Shown piece after piece: positions 1 through 5,216 of a stretch of DNA of 5,255 nt. The notes beneath the pieces were generated by a model, which saw nothing but the letters and a program-made list of their open reading frames with translations, made no database searches and was not told where the DNA came from. Within the stretch, counting starts at the first letter, position 1. Every line of letters starts with the position of its first letter. Position numbers and translations under genes: made by a program. The DNA is from Bifidobacterium breve (GTDB taxonomy: Bacteria; Actinomycetota; Acidimicrobiia; IMCC26256): the NCBI GenBank assembly GCA_945907055.1, contig CAMDSG010000128.1:1-5255 (forward strand), written 5' to 3'.

Positions 1-23
1 GCGATCAAGCGTTTAGTGAGCAT
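1..23 (-). CDS. hisF: Imidazole glycerol phosphate synthase cyclase subunit HisF, N-terminal fragment (cut by window edge)
   Basis: Reading the minus strand from the ATG at 23-21 gives MLTKRLI followed by the first two bases of an Ala codon, before the window ends. The HisF family characteristically starts ML(A/T)KR(I/L)I(A/P)CLDV, so these codons match the start of the cyclase barrel. The start lies 15 nt beyond the hisH stop on the same strand, which is where a hisH partner would be expected. HisF uses ammonia delivered by HisH to convert PRFAR into imidazole glycerol phosphate and AICAR in histidine synthesis. The Shine-Dalgarno match is poor, so translation may be coupled to hisH. Only seven full codons are visible, so the call rests on this short motif plus context. 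Confidence 0.72.
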
Positions 24-38
24 CAGAAAGCGTCCATA

Positions 39-647
39 CTAAAAACCGTTCCATGATGCAAAGTTTGTGAGGATTCTCAGGCCAACCTCGCCGCTCTTCT
101 CTGCGTGGAACTGCGTTGCAGCAATATTTTTATGCGCAACTACAGAGCAGAACTCTCCTGCGTAATCAGTTACCCCAAGTACATCATCGTCATCTGTGGG
201 CACAGCGTGGAATGAGTTCACGAAGTAGAGGTATGGGTCCGCGGGTAAATCTTGAGTAAGCGCGTGATCACGTACGAAACGCACAGAGTTCCAACCGATC
301 TGTGGAACGCGAACAGATTCGGGGAAACGCTGGACCTTGCCAGGGAGCCAGCCAAGGCAATCGGTATCGCCCTCTTCAGAGTGCTCAAAAAGGATCTGAA
401 GGCCAACACATATTCCTAAGAATGGAGTCCGATCATTGACCACCCGCTCGGTCAATACCTCTATTAGGCCCGATTCGGTTAGGGAGTCAACGGTGGCGCG
501 TGCAGCACCTACGCCCGGGAGAATAATGTGATCAACGTCACTTAATGCCGCGGCATCAGAGACAAGGCGAGCGTCAATCCTCAGGCGCGCTAGTGCGTAC
601 ATCACACTCGGTGCGTTCCCTGCTCGATAATCAACTACACCAATCAC
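39..647 (-). CDS. hisH: Imidazole glycerol phosphate synthase glutamine amidotransferase subunit HisH
   Basis: This 202-residue protein is the usual length for HisH, a class I glutamine amidotransferase that hydrolyses glutamine and passes ammonia to HisF in the cytoplasm. Visible motifs are the N-terminal DYRAGN (6-11), the oxyanion-strand loop LPGVG (43-47), the nucleophile elbow GICVGLQ with Cys80, PQIGWN (115-120), YFVNS (141-145) and QFHAEKSG (179-186). The last gives His181 and Glu183 to complete the Cys-His-Glu triad. The start is GTG at 647-645. It is the only usable start after the in-frame stop upstream, and it places the first strand (IGVVDY) correctly. There is no good Shine-Dalgarno sequence. 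A TAGACT element ends 7 nt before the GTG, which fits a leaderless mRNA. The stop is TAG, with hisF following. The segment NAPSV (11-15) departs from the common GNLRSV, but the key residues are intact. Confidence 0.94.
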   Translation of the reverse strand: MIGVVDYRAGNAPSVMYALARLRIDARLVSDAAALSDVDHIILPGVGAARATVDSLTESGLIEVLTERVVNDRTPFLGICVGLQILFEHSEEGDTDCLGWLPGKVQRFPESVRVPQIGWNSVRFVRDHALTQDLPADPYLYFVNSFHAVPTDDDDVLGVTDYAGEFCSVVAHKNIAATQFHAEKSGEVGLRILTNFASWNGF

Positions 648-654
648 GGTTCTC

Positions 655-660
655 AGTCTA
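655..660 (-). promoter_or_regulatory. Probable leaderless-type -10 element of hisH
   Basis: On the minus strand TAGACT fits the actinobacterial TANNNT -10 consensus, and exactly 7 nt separate it from the GTG start of hisH. This puts the expected transcript start at or next to the start codon. A possible -35 (TTGGCC, 685-680) lies 19 nt upstream, which is long. The lack of a clear ribosome binding site before hisH supports the reading. The assignment is inferred from pattern and spacing only. Confidence 0.42.
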
Positions 661-706
661 GAGAGCGGTGCGGCACGGCGGCCAATAAAGCACTCGTATG
701 TCGTTC

Positions 707-717
707 TCCGACTCGGA
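707..717. repeat. Short perfect inverted repeat in the hisH-katG divergent spacer
   Basis: TCCGA-C-TCGGA is a perfect 5+1+5 palindrome about 60 bp from each start codon, in the 134-bp spacer between divergent hisH and katG. It could be an operator for a katG regulator, but it does not match a Fur, PerR or OxyR site I recognise. Palindromes this short also occur by chance. No convincing katG promoter hexamers were found. TACGGT at 738-743 fits TANNNT but has no good -35. Confidence 0.28.
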
Positions 718-772
718 TTCCGTCAGTTGTTAAATGCTACGGTTTGCCTCTCAAGAACTTCGATAAAAAAGT

Positions 773-776
773 GAGG
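773..776 (+). promoter_or_regulatory. Ribosome binding site of katG
   Basis: GAGG, within AAAAAAGTGAGGTTGAC, lies 5 nt before the ATG at 782. It is the clearest Shine-Dalgarno sequence in the window and supports the chosen katG start. It contrasts with hisH and the HNH gene, which lack one. Confidence 0.65.
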
Positions 777-781
777 TTGAC

Positions 782-2995
782 ATGACAGATATTCGTGACC
801 ACTACAGCAGCCATAACGACCCGGAGAATCAGCCGACCGAGGTCGCTACCCGACGACCGTTTACGAATCAAGACTGGTGGCCAGAGCAGCTCGACCTCAG
901 AGTGCTGCAGTCGAATCCGACCCAAGGCGCTCCGCTGAGCGAGGGCGATTTTGATTATGCATCCGAGTTCGAGACTCTTGATCTAGTCGCACTCAAACGT
1001 GACATTGTTGAGGTGATGACAACGTCGCAAGACTGGTGGCCTGCCGACTATGGCCACTATGGCCCTTTCTTTATCCGCATGACCTGGCACGTTGCCGGCA
1101 CATATCGCATTGCTGATGGTCGCGGAGGCGCAGGTAATGGTTTGCAGCGTTTCGCACCGCTGAACAGCTGGCCCGATAACGGCAACTTGGATAAGGCGCG
1201 CAGACTCCTCTGGCCGGTGAAGAAGAAGTACGGTCGTAAATTGTCGTGGTCCGACTTGATGGTGCTCGCAGGTAACTGTGCAATTGAATCAATGGGGCTC
1301 CCGACATTTGGATTTGGAGGTGGACGCCCCGACGTCTACGAGCCCGAGGAAGTTAACTGGGGACCAGAGGACACATGGCTTGCGGACGAGCGCTACAGCG
1401 GCGATCGCGAACTTGCTCAGCCTCTCGGTGCAGTCCAGATGGGCCTCATCTACGTAAACCCGCAAGGGCCTAACGGAAACCCCGACCCTCTCGCCTCAGC
1501 TCGTGACATCCGCGAGACATTCGGGCGTATGGCTATGAACGACGAAGAGACGGTTGCGCTCGTAGTAGGTGGACACACATTCGGAAAGAGTCACGGTGCA
1601 GCAAGTGATGATCACGTAGGACCAGAGCCTGAGGGTTGCCCGGTTCAGGCGATGGGGTTCGGTTGGAGTAACAGTTACGGCACCGGTAAGGGTGGCGACA
1701 CGATTACGAGTGGTCTTGAAGGCGCTTGGACAACGAACCCGACGCAATGGGATAACGGTTACCTCGAGAACCTATTCGGTTATGAGTGGGAGCTCACCGA
1801 GAGCCCTGCTGGAGCCAAGCAGTGGAAGCCTGTTGATGGCGGAGGCGCAGATACGGTGCCGGACGCGCATGACTCTACAAAGCGCCATGCTCCGACGATG
1901 CAGACAACCGACTTGGCTCTTCGTGTAGACCCCATTTACGAGGGGATTTCACGGCGTTTCTACGAGCACCCGGAGGAACTCGCCGATGCCTTTACGCGTG
2001 CATGGTTTAAGTTGACCCATCGTGATATGGGACCAGTCTCGCGCTATAAGGGAGCGGATGTCCCGACGGAGGAGTTGATTTGGCAGGACCCTGTTCCAGC
2101 CGTTGATCACGTTCTCATCGGCGACGCAGAGATTGCTGCGCTGAAGGCAAAAATTCTTGGAAGCGATTTATCCTCTGCGCAACTTGCCTTTACAGCTTGG
2201 TCCTCAGCGGTAACTTTCCGAGGAACGGACAAGCGTGGGGGTGCCAACGGTGCGCGTATCCGCCTAAGCCCGCAACGCGATTGGGAGGCAAACGATTCGT
2301 CAATTGTCGGCCCAGTAATAGAGGGGCTTGAGGCGATCCAGCGGGAGTTTAATGAGTCCTCCGCAAGTAGTGGAGTGCGCGTCTCGCTTGCTGACCTAAT
2401 TGTGCTGGGCGGATCAGTCGCCGTGGAGGAGGCTGCGAAGAACGCAGGCATCGAGATCACCGTCGCGTTCGCTCCCGGGCGTACCGACGCTACCCAAGAG
2501 ATGACTGACGTTGAGTCCTTCGCACTACTAGAGCCAAGATCCGATGGTTTCCGGAATTTCTTAGGGGGTCGTAGCAACCTGCGCCCCGAAGAGCGCCTTA
2601 TTGAGAGAGCAAATCTCCTCACTTTGACCGCAGCGGAGATGACCGTATTGATCGGTGGGATGCGCGCACTTGGTGCAAACCATGGTGGCTCGCAACTAGG
2701 TGTGCTCACGGAGCGGCCAGGAAGCCTGACAAATGATTTCTTTGTCAACCTGTTAGACGTGGCCGTTGAGTGGAGTCCGTCGGAGTCGAATGCGGATATT
2801 TACGAAGGGCGCGATCGCTCAACCGGTGCACCGAGATGGAGTGCCACCGCAGCAGATCTTGTTCTAGGATCTAACTCGCAACTGAGGTCGATCTCCGAGG
2901 TATACGGCGCCGATGACGCGGGAGCGAGACTCGTCAACGACTTCGTTGCTGCATGGGTAAAGGTCATGAACCTAGATCGCTTCGACCTGCGCTAA
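782..2995 (+). CDS. katG: Catalase-peroxidase KatG
   Basis: This is a haem b enzyme that breaks down hydrogen peroxide by catalase and peroxidase activity. It is cytosolic and has no signal peptide. The 737 residues are full length for the family (740 in M. tuberculosis) and comprise two peroxidase-like domains, an active N-terminal one and a C-terminal one from about residue 430 that lacks haem ligands. The distal site RMTWH gives Arg99, Trp102 and His103. The proximal site shows His265 in GGHTFGKSHG, Trp316 and Asp377. The Met-Tyr-Trp adduct needed for catalase activity is present as Trp102, Tyr224 (GLIYVNP) and Met250 (RMAMND). Asp132 of the access channel, the mobile arginine Arg414 (HRDMGP) and Ser310, equivalent to Ser315 of M. 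tuberculosis KatG, are also conserved. The start is set by a Shine-Dalgarno GAGG. No furA or oxyR regulator adjoins it: the left neighbour is hisH. Confidence 0.98.
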   Translation: MTDIRDHYSSHNDPENQPTEVATRRPFTNQDWWPEQLDLRVLQSNPTQGAPLSEGDFDYASEFETLDLVALKRDIVEVMTTSQDWWPADYGHYGPFFIRMTWHVAGTYRIADGRGGAGNGLQRFAPLNSWPDNGNLDKARRLLWPVKKKYGRKLSWSDLMVLAGNCAIESMGLPTFGFGGGRPDVYEPEEVNWGPEDTWLADERYSGDRELAQPLGAVQMGLIYVNPQGPNGNPDPLASARDIRETFGRMAMNDEETVALVVGGHTFGKSHGAASDDHVGPEPEGCPVQAMGFGWSNSYGTGKGGDTITSGLEGAWTTNPTQWDNGYLENLFGYEWELTESPAGAKQWKPVDGGGADTVPDAHDSTKRHAPTMQTTDLALRVDPIYEGISRRFYEHPEELADAFTRAWFKLTHRDMGPVSRYKGADVPTEELIWQDPVPAVDHVLIGDAEIAALKAKILGSDLSSAQLAFTAWSSAVTFRGTDKRGGANGARIRLSPQRDWEANDSSIVGPVIEGLEAIQREFNESSASSGVRVSLADLIVLGGSVAVEEAAKNAGIEITVAFAPGRTDATQEMTDVESFALLEPRSDGFRNFLGGRSNLRPEERLIERANLLTLTAAEMTVLIGGMRALGANHGGSQLGVLTERPGSLTNDFFVNLLDVAVEWSPSESNADIYEGRDRSTGAPRWSATAADLVLGSNSQLRSISEVYGADDAGARLVNDFVAAWVKVMNLDRFDLR

Positions 2996-3028
2996 AGCGC
3001 GTTGGTGGATGAGGTATTAGAGAGAAGG

Positions 3029-3059
3029 CGAGCAGCAAGGCCGCAGGCCTTGCCGCTCG
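3029..3059 (+). terminator. Strong hairpin downstream of katG, likely terminator
   Basis: The arms 3029-3042 and 3046-3059 pair at 13 of 14 positions around a 3-nt GCA loop, with one A-C mismatch at 3034/3054. The stem is GC-rich and starts 33 nt after the katG stop. No U-tract follows, so it is not a classical intrinsic terminator. U-poor hairpins of this kind are proposed as terminators in actinobacteria. It could instead stabilise the katG mRNA 3' end. Confidence 0.55.
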
Positions 3060-3091
3060 ACTGCCTCGTCTCAGGATCGTAAATAAATCTT

Positions 3092-3119
3092 GAAATTTCT
3101 TTGATTTTTAGAGAAATTC
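3092..3119. repeat. AT-rich imperfect inverted repeat between katG and the HNH gene
   Basis: GAAATTTCT (3092-3100) and AGAAATTC (3112-3119) form arms around an 11-nt spacer, with 7 contiguous pairs. It sits just upstream of the HNH-gene promoter in a distinctly AT-rich patch. It could be an operator, an upstream element or a weak hairpin. Nothing in the sequence decides between these. Confidence 0.28.
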
Positions 3120-3131
3120 GGCCCTGAAACC

Positions 3132-3161
3132 TTGATGGCTGTCACACCCCCCTGTTAAAGT
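3132..3161 (+). promoter_or_regulatory. Probable leaderless promoter of the DUF222/HNH gene
   Basis: A -10 element TAAAGT (3156-3161) fits TANNNT, and a -35-like TTGATG (3132-3137) lies 18 nt upstream. The -10 ends 7 nt before the ATG at 3169, so transcription should start at or beside the start codon, giving an mRNA with no leader. This agrees with the absence of any Shine-Dalgarno sequence. The last base of the -10 is already inside the SOS box, so a bound repressor would block polymerase. Confidence 0.5.
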
Positions 3162-3177
3162 CGAACATATGTTCGAC
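3160..3177. promoter_or_regulatory. LexA-binding SOS box overlapping the start codon of the HNH gene
   Basis: TCGAACATATGTTCGA (3161-3176) is a perfect palindrome, extended by one G-C pair on each side to 18 bp. It matches the mycobacterial SOS box TCGAAC-N4-GTTCGA exactly and contains the Bacillus-type box CGAACATATGTTCG. The ATG start (3169-3171) lies at its centre, so codons 1-3 (Met-Phe-Asp) are part of the operator. LexA boxes are known upstream of several 13E12 genes in M. tuberculosis, the same family as the gene here. DNA-damage induction of this gene is therefore a strong inference. Confidence 0.9.
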
Positions 3178-4389
3178 AGACTTAATCAACTCACCTCAGA
3201 ACTCCAGACCTGCATCTCCTCTTTTGAAGTTGATTGCGTTGATGCCGCTGGTGCTCGCGAATTAGTGGAGATCGCAGAGCGAGTTCGCAGGGCTGGAGAC
3301 TCGCTTCGAACTGTCGCGGTAGGCCAGGTTGAGCGCACCAATGCTTGGAAGGGCGAGGGCGCTAGGAGTATCTCCGAGTGGCTAGCAAGTGAGACAGATT
3401 GTGCCCAATATGAGGCGACGTCTGTGGTGATCCTCGCTAATCAGCTCCAGCACCTGCCTACTACTCAGGCAGCATTACTCTCTGGGGCACTCTCGGGCAC
3501 TCAGGCTGTCGAGGTCGCTCGAGGCGCCATTGTGGCCCCTAATACTGAGTCTCAACTCTTGAACCTCGCGAAACATGTAACAGTGCGCGATCTGCGCGAT
3601 GCAACAGCGCGCGTAATTGCAGGGGCCACGGATGAGGCCGCGCGCCACAAACGAATACACAACAGCCGTTTCTTAAAATCATGGAGAGACCCCGATGGTG
3701 CATTCATCATCAAAGGGCGCATGACAGTTGCTAATGGTGCAATTGTGATGGCGGCGCTGAAGCCAATACAGGATGAGATTTTCAAGGCAGCACGTAAGAG
3801 TGGGGAGTATGCGAAACCTGAGGCTTACGCAGCGGACGCGCTATTGGCACTCTGCGCTGGAAAGACTGTCAGTGCTCAGGCTCTGAGTTCGGCAAAACCA
3901 ACCTGCGCCAATACGGTCATGAATATTCGTATCGACATCGATGCCCTCAAGCGTGGGCATACCGAGCACGGCGAGATCTGCGAGATCGCAGGCGTAGGTC
4001 CGATACCGGTCGCGACTGCCAAAGAGTATTTGGGTGAAGCATTCTTAAAACTTCTCATTCTTGATGGAGTAGATATCAAGACGGTCGCGCATATGGGGCG
4101 ACACATCCCTGCACCATTGCGTACTGCGGTTGAGGAGCGTGATCGTGTCTGCCAGGTACCAACCTGCGATATGAGCGTTGGCCTAGAGATAGATCACATC
4201 AAACCCTTCTCTGAGGGTGGCCCTGCATCTCTTGAGAACCTTGTGCGGCTCTGTAAACGACATCATCTTCAAAAAACGCACGATGGATATCGACTCATCA
4301 AGATCAAAGTGGAGGCGGGGAGTGAGCCTGCAGCTGGAGGTTTAAGCGAGATGGCGTGGGCGTGGCGTGGGCCGCCCGGTAACGGTTAA
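3169..4389 (+). CDS. DUF222 domain-containing HNH endonuclease (13E12 repeat family)
   Basis: This 406-residue protein has an N-terminal DUF222 region (about residues 10-290, mostly helical) and a C-terminal HNH nuclease domain (about 322-375). The HNH domain shows Cys328-x4-Cys333, the EIDHI segment with catalytic Asp342-His343, Asn357 in LENL, and LCKRHHLQK with Cys362, His365, His366 and Lys369. The cysteines and a histidine probably bind structural zinc, and the nuclease centre appears complete. This layout is that of the actinobacterial 13E12 family, often multicopy, with unproven biological role. There is no signal peptide or membrane segment. The ATG at 3169 is the only sensible start, since the next Met is residue 185, inside DUF222. 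The start codon lies in an SOS box and the transcript is probably leaderless. It converges on the DUF2256-DUF3253 gene with 24 bp between stops and no visible terminator. Substrate and function are unknown. Confidence 0.93.
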   Translation: MFDRLNQLTSELQTCISSFEVDCVDAAGARELVEIAERVRRAGDSLRTVAVGQVERTNAWKGEGARSISEWLASETDCAQYEATSVVILANQLQHLPTTQAALLSGALSGTQAVEVARGAIVAPNTESQLLNLAKHVTVRDLRDATARVIAGATDEAARHKRIHNSRFLKSWRDPDGAFIIKGRMTVANGAIVMAALKPIQDEIFKAARKSGEYAKPEAYAADALLALCAGKTVSAQALSSAKPTCANTVMNIRIDIDALKRGHTEHGEICEIAGVGPIPVATAKEYLGEAFLKLLILDGVDIKTVAHMGRHIPAPLRTAVEERDRVCQVPTCDMSVGLEIDHIKPFSEGGPASLENLVRLCKRHHLQKTHDGYRLIKIKVEAGSEPAAGGLSEMAWAWRGPPGNG

Positions 4390-4413
4390 ACGATCGTGAG
4401 TGTTGTGTTGTTA

Positions 4414-4803
4414 TCAATGGCCTCTGAGGCGGACTCCGATTGCGCCTTTGGCTGTCGATGGATCTACTACATGCCCCTGCTGGACGATCTCCACCGCTCC
4501 GGCTGCAACTAAGCGGCGGGCAGCGGCTCGCGCCGGCTCCATAAGGTCCCGCCCATCGTCCCCCTCGGCACCTTGGTTGCGCGCCACGAGTGTGGCGGCC
4601 TCTGACGGGCAGATCGTGGTGCCACCGGGACGCTTACTGAGTAGCAGCATGATCGCCGACTCCAGCGCAGTGTCGACCGTGCGAACCCCTCGCCCGCGGC
4701 AGGCGGAGGAGCAGTAGCGCACCGCCTCCCAGTCGCGTCCCCACTTCTTACGCCACTCAATCGAACGCCCGCAGAGAACGCAGGTCTTGGGTTCTCGATT
4801 CAT
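4414..4803 (-). CDS. DUF2256 and DUF3253 domain-containing protein
   Basis: This 129-residue protein joins two families of unknown function. Residues 6-37 match DUF2256: Cys8-x2-Cys11, then WRKKW (17-21) and YCSSAC (30-35) with Cys31 and Cys35. The four cysteines resemble a small zinc ribbon. Residues about 42-127 match DUF3253, with its typical TICPSE (63-68), RDLM (85-88), a helix rich in Ala and Arg, and VDPS (113-116) near the end. No signal peptide or membrane segment is seen. A GTG two codons ahead of the ATG is an alternative start. ATG at 4803 is preferred because GAGA lies 4 nt before it but only 1 nt before the GTG. It has no TANNNT at leaderless spacing and may be co-expressed with the small ORF that ends 6 nt upstream. 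Its third codon positions are clearly richer in G+C than those of the HNH gene. A zinc-binding or nucleic-acid role is a guess only. Confidence 0.9.
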   Translation of the reverse strand: MNREPKTCVLCGRSIEWRKKWGRDWEAVRYCSSACRGRGVRTVDTALESAIMLLLSKRPGGTTICPSEAATLVARNQGAEGDDGRDLMEPARAAARRLVAAGAVEIVQQGHVVDPSTAKGAIGVRLRGH

Positions 4804-4809
4804 CACGTC

Positions 4810-4938
4810 TCAGAGTGGCCGGTATGCGCGAGTCGAGCGCAGCGCACCTAGTGCACTCAGGGATATTCCGTCTGGTAGAGGAGTACAAGGGCATCCGTAG
4901 CGGTCCGCAAATCCAAACTCCTCGGCGCCTCGGTTCAT
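4810..4938 (-). CDS. Possible small leaderless ORF, 42 residues, hypothetical
   Basis: The ATG at 4938-4936 opens 42 codons ending in TGA, only 6 nt before the ATG of the DUF2256-DUF3253 gene and in the same frame. I recognise no family. The peptide has an acidic and aromatic start (EEFGFADRY, 6-14), a Cys-Pro-Cys at 16-18 and a basic C-terminus (RSTRAYRPL, 34-42). TAGGAT ends 7 nt before the ATG, as expected for a leaderless mRNA, and there is also a purine run GGGGAG close to the ATG. Small leaderless ORFs upstream of genes are common in mycobacteria. The tight spacing suggests translational coupling or an upstream regulatory peptide. The open frame extends further upstream to 5139, but that part looks like low-information, Arg/Ser-rich translation. 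It may simply be a chance ORF. Confidence 0.35.
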   Translation of the reverse strand: MNRGAEEFGFADRYGCPCTPLPDGISLSALGALRSTRAYRPL

Positions 4939-4945
4939 GCTCCCC

Positions 4946-4951
4946 ATCCTA
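4946..4951 (-). promoter_or_regulatory. Possible -10 element for the small ORF and DUF2256-DUF3253 gene
   Basis: On the minus strand TAGGAT fits TANNNT and ends 7 nt before the ATG at 4938. A -35-like GTGACC (4976-4971) lies 19 nt upstream. The geometry is the same as at hisH and the HNH gene. It is the best candidate promoter for the downstream pair, but it rests on pattern alone. Confidence 0.33.
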
Positions 4952-5180
4952 GGCTGAGAGGCAGAATTGCGGTCACAGGAATGCTGTTTAGAACTCGAGA
5001 GTTGTAAGTCTCCGTCTCGTCGTGGTGCCTCAGCAAATGCCGACGGGCTGGGTACTCGTCGGGGGCGTCCTCCAACAAGGCTGACCCGACGCCAGCACCG
5101 GAAGATGCGCGCTCTGGGGCTTACCAGGGATGGGATCAAACCCCGATAGAGCCCCTGCGCCTAATCTCTCCGGAGAACGA
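4952..5180. other. Stretch without a supported gene
   Basis: Open frames exist on both strands (for example 4967-5149 plus and 4939-5139 minus), but their translations are rich in Arg, Ser and Pro, lack domain motifs and have no convincing start signals. I see no gene. The stretch holds a 12-nt inverted repeat AACTC-GA-GAGTT at 4992-5003, a group of competing stems at 5041-5093, and a perfect 10-bp palindrome TCTCCGGAGA at 5167-5176. No tRNA, other recognisable RNA, insertion sequence or direct repeat of the neighbouring tRNA end was found. Confidence 0.5.
5041..5093. repeat. Cluster of mutually exclusive short inverted repeats
   Basis: CGACG (5041-5045) can pair with CGTCG (5057-5061). CGTCGGG (5057-5063) can instead pair with CCCGACG (5085-5091), and GGCGTC (5064-5069) can pair with GACGCC (5088-5093). 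The arms share bases, so only some stems can form together. Such an arrangement could be an RNA switch or a protein site, but in G+C-rich DNA it could also be chance. Confidence 0.25.
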
Positions 5181-5206
5181 TAAAGGCCCAGCTGCTGTGA
5201 CCTGGG
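5181..5206 (-). terminator. Possible weak terminator after tRNA-Ala
   Basis: Read on the minus strand, CCCAG (5206-5202) and CTGGG (5191-5187) form a 5-bp stem with a 10-nt loop, followed by CCTTTA. It begins 11 nt beyond the tRNA 3' end. The position fits a tRNA terminator, but the stem is short and the T run has only three bases. Confidence 0.35.
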
Positions 5207-5216
5207 AATTTGTTTG

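Noticed and set aside
2107..2748. 213-codon minus-strand ORF inside katG
   Set aside because: It is antisense to a fully conserved catalase-peroxidase domain, has no motif, and is rich in Ser, Ala, Pro and Arg as expected of a shadow frame.
3154..4390. GTTAAA at both ends of the HNH gene (3154-3159 and 4385-4390) as a target-site duplication
   Set aside because: Six bases recur by chance at this scale, one copy overlaps the stop codon and the other the promoter, and no terminal inverted repeats flank the gene.
4400..4717. 105-codon plus-strand ORF antisense to the DUF2256-DUF3253 gene
   Set aside because: The opposite strand carries clear domain motifs throughout. This frame has none.
4939..5139. 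N-terminal part of the longer minus-strand frame ending at 4810
   Set aside because: The part before 4938 is Arg/Ser/Pro-rich with no domain or start signal. Only the segment from 4938 has a plausible promoter and coupling, so the shorter form was kept at low confidence.
5125..5145. T-arm-like sequence (GGTTTGATCCC on the minus strand) suggesting a second or decayed tRNA
   Set aside because: It lacks the invariant C56, its stem does not pair properly beyond two base pairs, and no acceptor or anticodon arm is visible at the right distance.
4967..5149. Plus-strand 60-codon ORF with a basic C-terminus (GRPPTRLTRRQHRK)
   Set aside because: It has no ribosome binding site or leaderless -10, no recognisable domain, and overlaps palindromes and the opposing small-ORF region. 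It reads like chance translation of G+C-rich DNA.
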